64,000 bases of DNA from Dechloromonas denitrificans (GTDB lineage Bacteria; Pseudomonadota; Gammaproteobacteria; Burkholderiales; Rhodocyclaceae), in contig NZ_LODL01000013.1 in assembly GCF_001551835.1 (NCBI RefSeq), forward strand, positions 91,968-155,967. The letters are read 5' to 3'. The notes under the pieces are model-generated. The model did no database searches. It was given only the letters and a program-made list of their open reading frames with translations, and had not been told where the DNA came from. This document shows, in pieces, positions 33,439-42,305 of this stretch (the stretch's first letter is position 1; every line of letters starts with the position of its first letter). The position numbers and the translations under genes were made by a program.

Positions 33439-34615
33439 CTCTATCGGGACGAGCGGTCAAGCCATAACGGGTTGGGCTTGAGTTCGCGATATCCATCATC
33501 AATGCATCTGCATAAAACTTTGTCGCCCAGTTTGGGTATTGCCATGGGTGATAGCCGCCGTTGATCGGGTGAGATCCTTTTATTCCACCGACGGTGTCTT
33601 TGTTCGGTCCGAGTAGTTGTTGGGTTTTTTTGACAAACGCTAGAACTTTTGTAGTGGCTTCCCGATACTTGTGGTCACCGGTTGTTTTGAATAGGCGTCC
33701 CCAATTGATGCCGAGTTGGCAATCTCCTGTCAGGCAAGACCAGGTAACTGTTGGTTGCCAATTCTTATTGAAGCGTCCGGGGAGTCTGCCATCGGGTGGG
33801 AGTGCAGTGAGCATCGCGTCGCCAATAGTACGTGCGGCGACAATCAAATCTTCCCGTTCTGCAGCTATGCCAATTTCGAGCAGCCCACGCATCGCGTAAG
33901 CAATTGTGTGGGTGAATGGTTGGGTGCTGTCCTGAAGGCAGTTCTCGGCCAGCCAGCCTCGTTCATTGCGTTGACTCATTGCCCAATCGGCATTTTTTAA
34001 GGCTGCGTTGAGATAGCGGCGATCACCGGTAATATCGAATACGCGAGCCAGGCTCCAAGCCGAGCGGGTGTTGTAGGTATTGATCTGCTTGCCGGTCATC
34101 GGGGAACCGAATTTTCGCCAGCATCCATCGTTATCCATGACTTCGATTAACCAATCGGCAGCTCTTACCGCCGCCTGGCGATAGCGCTCATCACCTTCTT
34201 CTTCAAATGCGCGAACCCAGCCAAAGATCACTTGTCCGGTGTTGAAGATAGTTGGCTGATCGGAGTCGCCTAGTGCACCAGCCAGAACGCCTCCGCTTGC
34301 GTGCTGAATCTCGATTTCCCAATCAGCCATCCTGCGTGCACGGGTTCGGGCATCATCATCGCCGGAAAGTGCCGCATAGCGATAGAAGGTGGGGATGATG
34401 TAGCCGGTTGTTTCCGGGTACGAAGGGGCCCAGCGCTGATAGCGAACCAGATAGGTTTGAGCGACACCGCTATTACCGGTGACATCCTGTGCATGCTTTA
34501 ACCAAGCGATGGCTGCATCGAGGTGGATTCGATTGTCGGTGGGGGAGGTGAGTCCAAGCCCAAGCCGATCTTTCAAAATGAGGTGTTTCAGGTGGATGGT
34601 TTCGGCGATTCCCAT
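33431..34615 (-). CDS. (alpha/alpha)6-barrel protein, possible uronyl epimerase or glycoside hydrolase
   Basis: A 394-residue protein built from repeated helical hairpins with WLxHAQD, GYIIPTFYRYA, RYLNAALKNADW and INGGYHPWQYPNWATKFYADA, as in six-hairpin glycosidases and the C-terminal domain of glucuronyl C5-epimerases. It has no signal peptide, so it would act in the cytoplasm on a nucleotide- or lipid-linked sugar, or be a non-catalytic helper. AGGA lies eight bases before the ATG. It sits between an AAC(3)-like gene and a GT4 gene in the operon. Exact reaction unknown. Confidence 0.7.
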   Translation of the reverse strand: MGIAETIHLKHLILKDRLGLGLTSPTDNRIHLDAAIAWLKHAQDVTGNSGVAQTYLVRYQRWAPSYPETTGYIIPTFYRYAALSGDDDARTRARRMADWEIEIQHASGGVLAGALGDSDQPTIFNTGQVIFGWVRAFEEEGDERYRQAAVRAADWLIEVMDNDGCWRKFGSPMTGKQINTYNTRSAWSLARVFDITGDRRYLNAALKNADWAMSQRNERGWLAENCLQDSTQPFTHTIAYAMRGLLEIGIAAEREDLIVAARTIGDAMLTALPPDGRLPGRFNKNWQPTVTWSCLTGDCQLGINWGRLFKTTGDHKYREATTKVLAFVKKTQQLLGPNKDTVGGIKGSHPINGGYHPWQYPNWATKFYADALMMDIANSSPTRYGLTARPDRDD

Positions 34616-34647
34616 ACGCTTTCCTAGGAGATGAATGAGTTGGCCAT

Positions 34648-35478
34648 TCAGGGGTGGTCAAAGAAATGAGTGCCTTCAAGGGCAAGTTTCTGAGCACCTG
34701 TCAGCAAGGCTTGAGCACGTATCCAAACCAGCGCGGTGTTGCCGATGCGTCCCCTGTGCAATGCCTGGCTACTCTCCAACTGCGCGATGAGTCGTTCCTC
34801 ACGGCGTTGTTTATTGGCCAATGGGGAAATTACACGTAGCCACTGTGTGCTTTCGTTGCCGTCATAGTCGACTACCTTGCCAGCGAGCAGTTCGGGTTCA
34901 TACAGCGGAGTCGGCAAGCTATCTACTAGGTGGTCTTCAACGAAATGGGTGAAGGTGAACGTGGAGAATGGGGCATCGAAGCCGAGGATTAAGGCGTTCC
35001 GCTCAAGTAGTTTGGAAAATGGAGATTGGGGGCCGAATGGGCGGTCAGTATCTTGATGCCCTGAAATGAAATCTTGCGCATCCTTTCCCCAGGCCAGCAA
35101 AGGGTGTGTCGCACTAAGGCTGCGGTGGACCCCTTCTGAACGGCGAAATACCTCGGAGACCAAGCCCATCATCGATGGGCTGCGGCGAACATTCATCGGT
35201 TTGCCTTTTGCCAACCATTCCGCCGAACTCATGTTGTGATATGGCATTGAAGTCATGACCAGCAGGCCATTATTGCCCACCGCAGTTTTTAGGGCCTTGA
35301 TCAGATCGGCAGGCTTGTCGCGAAAACCATTGTGCTGATGCCATGACGAGTGAACGACCAAGGTTGTTCCCGATTCGAGTCCACATTTTCGAATTTGACG
35401 GACAACCTCCTCCGAACCATAAGCCCAGATGGTTTTTGTTAGAAGATCCTTGGTCAGGTGTTTTAGTCTGGGAATCAT
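34648..35478 (-). CDS. AAC(3)-family N-acetyltransferase (polysaccharide type)
   Basis: A 276-residue member of the antibiotic N-acetyltransferase superfamily (LVVHSSWHQHNGF, GLLVMTSMPYHN, RRSPSMMGLVSEVFRR, RSLSATHPLLAWG). Although the family is named for aminoglycoside resistance, polysaccharide clusters contain members that probably acetylate an amino sugar. Its place inside a glycan operon, overlapping the upstream GT4 gene by one base, makes that role far more likely than drug resistance. Length is normal for the family. Confidence 0.82.
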   Translation of the reverse strand: MIPRLKHLTKDLLTKTIWAYGSEEVVRQIRKCGLESGTTLVVHSSWHQHNGFRDKPADLIKALKTAVGNNGLLVMTSMPYHNMSSAEWLAKGKPMNVRRSPSMMGLVSEVFRRSEGVHRSLSATHPLLAWGKDAQDFISGHQDTDRPFGPQSPFSKLLERNALILGFDAPFSTFTFTHFVEDHLVDSLPTPLYEPELLAGKVVDYDGNESTQWLRVISPLANKQRREERLIAQLESSQALHRGRIGNTALVWIRAQALLTGAQKLALEGTHFFDHP

Positions 35479-36896
35479 CAGCAGCCTTGAGTCAGAGTAT
35501 GACTGGCGGCAACTTCATCAAGCAGGACAGCCAAACGTCGGGTAATTTCGCGGCGGTCAAACTGACTCAGGTACTCGTTATCGGCTTCCATTTTTTCCGG
35601 TACCGGTCGTGCCAGCCATTCACGCAGCATGGCTTCGCAGGCATCAATCGATTCTGCCGGAACGGCCTTGCCCAGACCAGCACGCTCAATGATTTGCTGA
35701 GTGGCACCGGGGTCGCACAAGGCGAAAATAGGACGACGGGCAGCGACGTATTCGAACAGTTTCCCTGGAATCACCCCGTCGGATGTTTCGCCAGTATCAA
35801 CAATCAATAACAGGTAGTCACAATTGATCTGCGCGTCCATGGCCGCGTCGTAACTAACGTCTCCCGCAAAGTCGTAAAGGTGGGCGATGCCATGGCGGGT
35901 CAGTATTTCGTCGTAGCGTGCCCGGATATCTGCTTCTACACCACCAAGTATGCGGACCCGGATGTTTTCTATTTGCCCTGGGTCTGTTTTATGGATTCGC
36001 CCCAAGGCCTCGGCAAAGGCATAGCCTCGCCTGTTCTTGAAGAGTCGGCCGGTATAAACAAACTCAATCGTTCCTTGCCCAAGTTGTCGGGTGCGTTCGC
36101 GATTACCGTAAATGTCTGTGTCGTACCCGTTGGTTAGTGTTTCCCACCTGGCTTTGATGAGTGGGTGGAGGCGTCGCATATAAGCCGTTTTCGGCTCGGA
36201 GACGGTAACGATGACATCTGCCGCCTTTAGCAGCCGCTTTTCTATTCTGAGTTCGAGACGTTTTCTCCACTCAGGCAGCCATTCTCGCAAGACATCGCCA
36301 AACCAAAGATCCCGGTAGTCCACGATCCAGGGCAGGCCTGTTGCTTTGCGCAGGTCATGTCCGACGTAAGCGCTGGAGAATGGAGGAAGCGTGGTGTAGA
36401 TCGCATCAATTTTGCGTGCGGCGCAAATCTTGATGCACTCTGCGGTGGCTGCTCGTGCCCACGGCAGGTAGTTGTCCGGTACGTGAACAAAAGTTCTTAG
36501 TAGTTTGCGAACAATCCCGTGTGCCCAATCGAGCAGGTTTGACTGAGGCGACGAGGCTGAAGTTTTTTCAGGAGGGCGACTTGCTGGAGTTGTTGGCTCC
36601 TTGGTCTGCGATACATCTCGCTTACGGCCTAGTAGGAGTTTTGCAAAGTCAGCAATTTTAGCTTCAATATCCGGGAGAGGAAGCCGAATGACCTCCACGC
36701 CTTCGGTTATTTCATCAAGCAGTTTGGGATCGAAATTTGGCTCTTGGCCAGATGGCGCTAGGGTGACGACCACAGCTTCCCAGCCATGAGCGCGCAGTTG
36801 CTCGACGAACTTGACGGTCCTGATGCGGCCAATGGTCTTCAGTGGCGGAAATTCTCCGGCAATCACCAACAGGGTTCGAGGGGGGGGGTTATGCAT
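35478..36896 (-). CDS. Glycosyltransferase family 4
   Basis: A 472-residue GT-B transferase, longer than usual because of a basic, Ser/Pro-rich insert around residues 90-120. The N-terminus has GEFPPLKTIGRIRTVKFVEQL and the C-terminal half VYTGRLFKNRRG and DGVIPGKLFEYVAARRPIFAL, which carry the donor-binding glutamates. The coding strand starts with a C9 tract right after the ATG (36880-36888, giving Pro-Pro-Pro), so slippage would abolish translation. It lies ten bases after the preceding GT4 gene. Confidence 0.88.
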   Translation of the reverse strand: MHNPPPRTLLVIAGEFPPLKTIGRIRTVKFVEQLRAHGWEAVVVTLAPSGQEPNFDPKLLDEITEGVEVIRLPLPDIEAKIADFAKLLLGRKRDVSQTKEPTTPASRPPEKTSASSPQSNLLDWAHGIVRKLLRTFVHVPDNYLPWARAATAECIKICAARKIDAIYTTLPPFSSAYVGHDLRKATGLPWIVDYRDLWFGDVLREWLPEWRKRLELRIEKRLLKAADVIVTVSEPKTAYMRRLHPLIKARWETLTNGYDTDIYGNRERTRQLGQGTIEFVYTGRLFKNRRGYAFAEALGRIHKTDPGQIENIRVRILGGVEADIRARYDEILTRHGIAHLYDFAGDVSYDAAMDAQINCDYLLLIVDTGETSDGVIPGKLFEYVAARRPIFALCDPGATQQIIERAGLGKAVPAESIDACEAMLREWLARPVPEKMEADNEYLSQFDRREITRRLAVLLDEVAASHTLTQGC

Positions 36897-36905
36897 GAGA
36901 ATGAA

Positions 36906-38135
36906 TTAGGTTGCCAAACTATTACAAAGGGAATGAAATTGGGCGGCACGAGTGGTCCAACTATTTGCTCTGGCATGAGCGAGTCCGGCTTGCCCCATTT
37001 GCATTCGGAGTTGGTCATCCTCGAGCAGGCGGTTGGTCGCTTCGGCAATTTGGTGAACTGAGTTCCCATCAACCAGCAAGCCTGTTTCACCATTTTTTAT
37101 TGCTTCTACCGCACCACCTGCACGGCCGCCGATTACAGCACGGCCGCAAGCATTGGCTTCCAGGAAGACCAGTCCGAAGCCTTCTGTATCACCATCAGGC
37201 ATGGTCCGGTTGGGCATGATGAAGAATTCGGCGCAGCGATAGGCTGAAATCAGGTCACTTTCAGACAAGGGCCCCGTCAAGGTGACTGCTTGTTGTAAGC
37301 CGTTTTCTACGATCAGTGCTTCCAGTTCTTTTCTTTGGGGGCCTGCACCGATGAGAAGCAGGTGGGCATCCGGATGTTCGGTCAGGACAGAATGCCAGGC
37401 GCGTATTGTCTGATCAAAACCTTTCCGAGGAATCAGTCGCCCAATACTGACAACGATGCGTTTTCCAACAAGGTTCCGACGCTGGAGAAAGGAATGGTCG
37501 ATACATCCGGGAGAGAAGCGTGTGGTATCTACGGCGTTCTCGATCAGATGAACCCGATTGGATGCCAAGCCCAATGCCAATAAGGCATTTCTGGTAAAAC
37601 TGCTGACTGCAACAATGGCGTCTGCCCGAGCCAAATACTTGAAGCGTTTGTTGCCAAAGGATCCGGCATCAAATCGCGTCGTGATCTCTTCGCCATGAAT
37701 GTAATAGATCAGACGGCAGCCTGTTAAATGACGGCAAAGCTCACCCAGCCAAGCAGATGAGTTGAGTTCGCCAATACACAAGACACCCACGTTATATTGC
37801 TTGATCAGTTGCAGCGTCTTTTGAACGAGACGCCATGCAATTGGAAAGTCGATGCTGAGTAAGCGCCAAGCAGAAATCAGTTTGTTGGCTGGCGGTGGCA
37901 AAATCGGTGGGCGTAACAGTTCAAGGCGGTGAACCGGATAGCAACAAGCTTTGTCGTGTTCTTCCCAGCCAGTGATGGGTTCGTTCCGGTCGTAGTTGTG
38001 GCGGGCCGCAAGAGCAATCATCGTATGCGGTGGAGAAAGTCGGCAAAGGCTTGCATACACGTTTGCCGAACCGCCATGGATCGGGGCAAAAATGTTGGCG
38101 ACAAGTAAACAAGACTTTGCAGTGGCGGTATTCAT
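36906..38135 (-). CDS. Glycosyltransferase family 4
   Basis: A 409-residue GT-B transferase. FAPIHGGSANVYASLC forms the N-terminal glycine loop, SIGRLIPRKGFDQTIRAW opens the C-terminal domain and DTEGFGLVFLEANACG holds the EX7E glutamates. The frame is open to 38219, overlapping the exosortase gene, but the ATG at 38135 falls 16 bases after the exosortase stop and gives the normal family start. It is the first transferase after exosortase in the operon. Sugar specificity unknown. Confidence 0.9.
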   Translation of the reverse strand: MNTATAKSCLLVANIFAPIHGGSANVYASLCRLSPPHTMIALAARHNYDRNEPITGWEEHDKACCYPVHRLELLRPPILPPPANKLISAWRLLSIDFPIAWRLVQKTLQLIKQYNVGVLCIGELNSSAWLGELCRHLTGCRLIYYIHGEEITTRFDAGSFGNKRFKYLARADAIVAVSSFTRNALLALGLASNRVHLIENAVDTTRFSPGCIDHSFLQRRNLVGKRIVVSIGRLIPRKGFDQTIRAWHSVLTEHPDAHLLLIGAGPQRKELEALIVENGLQQAVTLTGPLSESDLISAYRCAEFFIMPNRTMPDGDTEGFGLVFLEANACGRAVIGGRAGGAVEAIKNGETGLLVDGNSVHQIAEATNRLLEDDQLRMQMGQAGLAHARANSWTTRAAQFHSLCNSLAT

Positions 38136-38151
38136 GGTGGTTGGTCTTGGC

Positions 38152-39714
38152 TCAGTTAACTCGCTTTGACTGCCGCATCGTATGCTCAAGATCACTAAGA
38201 AGGCTTGGTAATAGATCACGAATCAACGCCGCAAGGGCCGGGCTTGCCTCCTCCTCCGTATGGGCAGATACCGATATTACGATGGCAGCACCATCGTCAC
38301 CATGGCCGCGCAGCAGGTTGAATGCCTGAAAAAGTTTTGAGTGGACTTCGCTTTGCGTTATGTAACCGCCAACCCAATACAGGGTTGTGGCCAGCGCAAC
38401 CGTGTCAGCATGAGTGTACTTTTCCGTCTTCAGGTTAGGTAGCAGGCTGCTTATTGAATGTAGCTTTCTGTTTCCTCGCCATTCCCAGGTTTTTGAAGAT
38501 TCAATTTGGCTTTTAACATTGACCAGTTCTTGGCCTTGCTTTTGATTGCGGTAATAGGCGAGGTAAATCCTTGCAACCCCACCCGCATAAAGATAATCGC
38601 CCTGATGAATTGCTGTGGCACCTAGAAAAGATGGTTCAAGCATTGCCAATCCAGGCTCAACTTTGGGAAGCTTGCCCAGTGACTGGGATAAATCAAGTTG
38701 CAGCGGTAATTGCTCAATTGATGCGTGATTGACCATGTTGTCGGCCCCGAGGCGCCAACCGAATGCTATCGCTGATGATAAGAGTGCGGTGGCGATGATG
38801 CGGGGAAGGGGGGGCTGACTGACTTGGGGCGTCTCGTCAATTACAGGAGGTGTGTCACGCCAGCGGTCTCCGATCATGAAGGCGGTTATAACGACGACGC
38901 CGAATATGACCCAGCCAAATGCAAGATGCGATAGACCAAGGCCCCATTGGTTGTCCGTAAGGTGGGCAATCAAGACAATGGCGTAGGCGCGCAGCCAGTT
39001 GGCAAAGAGCGAAAGGAGAACCATCGCCGCGATAAAGATAAGGCGTTTATACCAGCGCTGATAAGTCAGATAGGCAAAGATCGACCCGACAAAAAATGAT
39101 GTAAAGAGGTAACGAATCCCAGAACACGCTTCAATGACCGACCAACTGCCACTGGGGATAACAAAGTGCCTGTCTTGTTGAAGTACCGGGATGCCACTCA
39201 AGCGCAAGCCGACTACGGTGGCATTTGCGGTCCAGTCCATCAAGGTCGGTAGGATGTCATGGCCGAAAGGTATGGCAAAAAATAGGAAGCTTAGTGGACC
39301 AAGGAGATTCCTGAATGCTTGATATCCAAGAACAGCCCAGGTTGATCCAATTAACATGAAGACGATGGCGAACTGGGCAACTACCGCTGCGGATACTAGT
39401 TCGCCGACATAAGCAGCAGCGCCTGACAATAAGAAAAAGGCCAAGCCTGCATAAGATGGTGCGAAGGAAACTCGCCTTAAGCTATGACGCTTTTTCCAGG
39501 AAAAATAAGCAACTACAGCCAAAACAACGTAGCCATGAGCATGCGACGGTAGCTTTTCCCAAGACTCGACAACCAGAAGAGCGTGCTCGCGTAGCGCAAA
39601 AATAACGCTCACCCAGACCAGGCCCAAGGCAAGCCAAGCGGTTTGTCTGGACAAGGTTGATCGTGGGTTCCTCCCCGAATGAGTCGAGTTTGATGACGTG
39701 TTACCTGTCAGCAT
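38152..39714 (-). CDS. xrtA: Exosortase A with fused EpsI domain
   Basis: A 520-residue polytopic inner-membrane protein. The exosortase core (residues about 25-290) carries the proposed catalytic triad Cys197 (IEACSGIRYL), Arg242 (ANWLRAY) and His263 (LSHLAFGW). It should cut PEP-CTERM proteins at their sorting signal and move them to a new anchor. Residues about 310-520 form an EpsI domain, encoded separately in some genomes. It overlaps the O-glycosylation ligase gene by seven bases, so the two are coupled. A matching PEP-CTERM protein is encoded at 61686-62501. Confidence 0.96.
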   Translation of the reverse strand: MLTGNTSSNSTHSGRNPRSTLSRQTAWLALGLVWVSVIFALREHALLVVESWEKLPSHAHGYVVLAVVAYFSWKKRHSLRRVSFAPSYAGLAFFLLSGAAAYVGELVSAAVVAQFAIVFMLIGSTWAVLGYQAFRNLLGPLSFLFFAIPFGHDILPTLMDWTANATVVGLRLSGIPVLQQDRHFVIPSGSWSVIEACSGIRYLFTSFFVGSIFAYLTYQRWYKRLIFIAAMVLLSLFANWLRAYAIVLIAHLTDNQWGLGLSHLAFGWVIFGVVVITAFMIGDRWRDTPPVIDETPQVSQPPLPRIIATALLSSAIAFGWRLGADNMVNHASIEQLPLQLDLSQSLGKLPKVEPGLAMLEPSFLGATAIHQGDYLYAGGVARIYLAYYRNQKQGQELVNVKSQIESSKTWEWRGNRKLHSISSLLPNLKTEKYTHADTVALATTLYWVGGYITQSEVHSKLFQAFNLLRGHGDDGAAIVISVSAHTEEEASPALAALIRDLLPSLLSDLEHTMRQSKRVN

Positions 39715-41078
39715 AATGGAGCGTCCTGTCCGCGTCGTGTCGGCAGTGCGTTCGTTGGACCTTGTTTGGGCATGATGTCCTTTGTCTTTTGCGCCAGATT
39801 GCTAGTCTGGTTTAAAGCCTCCTGGACGCAACGCTCAGTGCATAGAAGTATGACCAGAATGTAGTACGGCATATCCCAGTAGGCCAAACTCAGGAATGCG
39901 CCACCCACACAAAAGCCAATCAAGCTGACCTTGGTCATTGAGGCAAGGGTGTGAGCCCATTCAAGTTGCTCATGTCCGACTGTTAGCTTTGCAAGCCTGC
40001 CGGCAAGGGAGTAGGTTGCTATCCAGAAGGCAAGGTATAAGAACAATCCGATATAGCCATGCTCGCCAAGAACTTGAAAGTAGATGCTGTGGGCGACGAT
40101 TACGAAATTTGGATTGGGGGCGTATTTCTGATAGATGATCGGCGAGTCGGTGACGAATCCGGCGCCAGTCAGATTCCCGTTGGCAATATTAACCGCCATT
40201 GTCCAGGCGTTTATTCGCCCCTGCGCAGAGTCATCTTCTTCATAGGTCTGAATGGTATTCATGCGTGTCGTCCACTCTTCAGGCATGAACGCAATCGCCA
40301 TTACGCCGACGATCATGGCGACGACAAATAAAGCCAGCTTCGATTTGCTTCGCCACCAGAGCACACTGCCCATGGCGATCATGGCAAGTAGAGCACCGCG
40401 AGAGTGGCTGCCGAGAGCAGACAACAAACAGAGGAACATGGCGCCATACAGGAAACGCTTTGACCACTTCTCGGGAATCTTCGATATAAATGGTAGCCCG
40501 CGAAGCAGTGTCGATTGGGTCGCCAAATAGTAGAGGAGTGGCACAGTGATGATCAGGGCGACTGCCAGTTCATTGTTACCCTCGATGACACTGGCTGGCG
40601 GCCCCCATACGCGGGATCCGCCCCCGGTAAGAGCGGTGAAAATCCCACCTTTGATACCAAAGAATGCCAATGACCCGGTTACAACAACGATGAATCCCAG
40701 AATTTCCTCGCGAGTGCGTATTACCGCAGCGACAGGGAGCAGCATTAAAAGGACTTTTAGGACGAATATGTATTTCTCGAAGCTTTCGTCAGGAAAGACC
40801 GCCAATGCGGTTGTAATCCCCATCCAGCCGACAAAAGTCAGAAGAAGTGGAACGGGAAAGCGCATTGTCCAGCGAACCTGTTCCGGGTTGATGAGCATCG
40901 AAAAGAAGAGTGTCCCTGCTGCAATCATTGCTAGAGGAAGGGAGTAGGCAAATCCCCATCCTAGCCGGTGGGGATTCATCAAACCAACCCAGACCCAAAG
41001 CAACGCGGCGATATATGGGCGCCGGAGTGCCATGACGGCCCCACTGGCAAAGAGCATCACAATCGCGATGTCACGCAT
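39708..41078 (-). CDS. Putative O-glycosylation ligase, exosortase A-associated
   Basis: A 456-residue membrane protein with about ten to twelve helices, of the Wzy/WaaL/PglL superfamily and the exosortase A-associated subgroup (TIGR03097). The HSRGALLAMI segment and the large periplasmic loop (residues about 270-340) with TGAGF are typical. It probably transfers or polymerises lipid-linked glycan, perhaps onto PEP-CTERM proteins. It overlaps xrtA by seven bases, so glycan transfer and sorting are made together. Confidence 0.9.
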   Translation of the reverse strand: MRDIAIVMLFASGAVMALRRPYIAALLWVWVGLMNPHRLGWGFAYSLPLAMIAAGTLFFSMLINPEQVRWTMRFPVPLLLTFVGWMGITTALAVFPDESFEKYIFVLKVLLMLLPVAAVIRTREEILGFIVVVTGSLAFFGIKGGIFTALTGGGSRVWGPPASVIEGNNELAVALIITVPLLYYLATQSTLLRGLPFISKIPEKWSKRFLYGAMFLCLLSALGSHSRGALLAMIAMGSVLWWRSKSKLALFVVAMIVGVMAIAFMPEEWTTRMNTIQTYEEDDSAQGRINAWTMAVNIANGNLTGAGFVTDSPIIYQKYAPNPNFVIVAHSIYFQVLGEHGYIGLFLYLAFWIATYSLAGRLAKLTVGHEQLEWAHTLASMTKVSLIGFCVGGAFLSLAYWDMPYYILVILLCTERCVQEALNQTSNLAQKTKDIMPKQGPTNALPTRRGQDAPLC

Positions 41079-41099
41079 TATCGATAAGTCTCCGGTTTG

Positions 41100-42305
41100 T
41101 CATTGAGACCTTGAAACTTCTTGAAAAAGTTCAATCTGGGCTTGTGTTGTAACATCCCAGCCGAATTGCTTGGCGTATTCCCTGATGGCGATTTTGTCGA
41201 TAGGTTTTGAAAAAAGGTCGGCATAGGCTGCAAGCAAGGCTTCGTCGTCGCGTCTGGACATTAAGCGTCCGACGGCGTTACTCCTGATAACTTCATTCGT
41301 GCCAGGAATATTGGTCGCAATGACCGGTGTACCGCAAGCCATGGACTCCAAGAGAACATTGGCCCATCCCTCTCGACTCGAGCACAGTAACAGCGCATCG
41401 GCTGCGCTATACCAGCATGCCAGTTCTTCGTTTGGAACCTGGCCAGCAAACAACACTCGTTCGGAGAGTTGATGCTTGTCTGCAAGTTCTTGCAGGGCCG
41501 AGCGTTCAGGCCCATGTCCGACAAGGACAAGTCGTTCATTGTTATTCAGCTTTGCCAGAGCCTTGATCGCGATATTGTGGCCCTTCAATTCAATCAAGTT
41601 GCCGACAGATAACAGAATGCGACAATTATTGGGAAGGCCGAGCCTGTCTCGCGCTTTCGTTTGCTCAATCGGCTGGAAACGCTCCAGATCAACGCCATTG
41701 CGCATGACGCGTAACTTGCTTGCCTCGGCTCCCAGTGAAGAGAGTACTTGCATCAAACCCGATGAGACGCCAATTGAAGCCTTTGCTTGCTTCGCCGTTT
41801 GAAGGATCAGACGCCGTGGTTTTGGGTATTGCGCAATCAGGTTCAGATCGCTGCCGCGAGCGGTAACGACAAACGGCTTCCCCAGCGCATGGGCAATGAT
41901 TCCGGCAGCGACACCATCCGGATAGTAGTAGTGGGCATCGATCAGGTCGAAATCGAAACCGTCGCGAATAATTTTTCTAATGGTTGGCAGGGCTGAGCGT
42001 GCCAATGAGTATGGTGCAATGTTCATCCCCACTTTAGGGGGGAGCAAGTAGCGCGGGTGAAAAATATCAATGCTGTTTCTGTGTTCAATTTTTGGCGTCT
42101 CGGCGTATTTTCCGTATACACCGAATCTCTTTCCTTTGAATGGAAACCAGGGGACCGGTGCTACAACCTTGGTTTCCACCTGACCTGTTTGCAGCAGTTC
42201 ACGCAGGCGCGTTTCTACAAAAACACCATGAATCGGTCTGGCTGCACTTGGGTACAGGGTTGAAAAGAGAAGTGTCCGGATTGGACGCGGCGTCGCATCG
42301 GTCAC
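41100..42305 (-). CDS. Glycosyltransferase family 4
   Basis: A 401-residue GT-B transferase with TLYPSAARPIHGVFVETRL in the N-terminal domain, RNGVDLERFQP, SVGNLIELKGHNIAI and SSREGWANVLLESMACGTPVIATNIPGT in the C-terminal domain. The start is GTG at 42305, which overlaps the preceding stop as GTGA. An open frame to 42386 exists but would overlap the upstream gene by 85 bases; the four-base overlap is the usual coupling here. Donor and acceptor unknown. Confidence 0.9.
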   Translation of the reverse strand: MTDATPRPIRTLLFSTLYPSAARPIHGVFVETRLRELLQTGQVETKVVAPVPWFPFKGKRFGVYGKYAETPKIEHRNSIDIFHPRYLLPPKVGMNIAPYSLARSALPTIRKIIRDGFDFDLIDAHYYYPDGVAAGIIAHALGKPFVVTARGSDLNLIAQYPKPRRLILQTAKQAKASIGVSSGLMQVLSSLGAEASKLRVMRNGVDLERFQPIEQTKARDRLGLPNNCRILLSVGNLIELKGHNIAIKALAKLNNNERLVLVGHGPERSALQELADKHQLSERVLFAGQVPNEELACWYSAADALLLCSSREGWANVLLESMACGTPVIATNIPGTNEVIRSNAVGRLMSRRDDEALLAAYADLFSKPIDKIAIREYAKQFGWDVTTQAQIELFQEVSRSQ

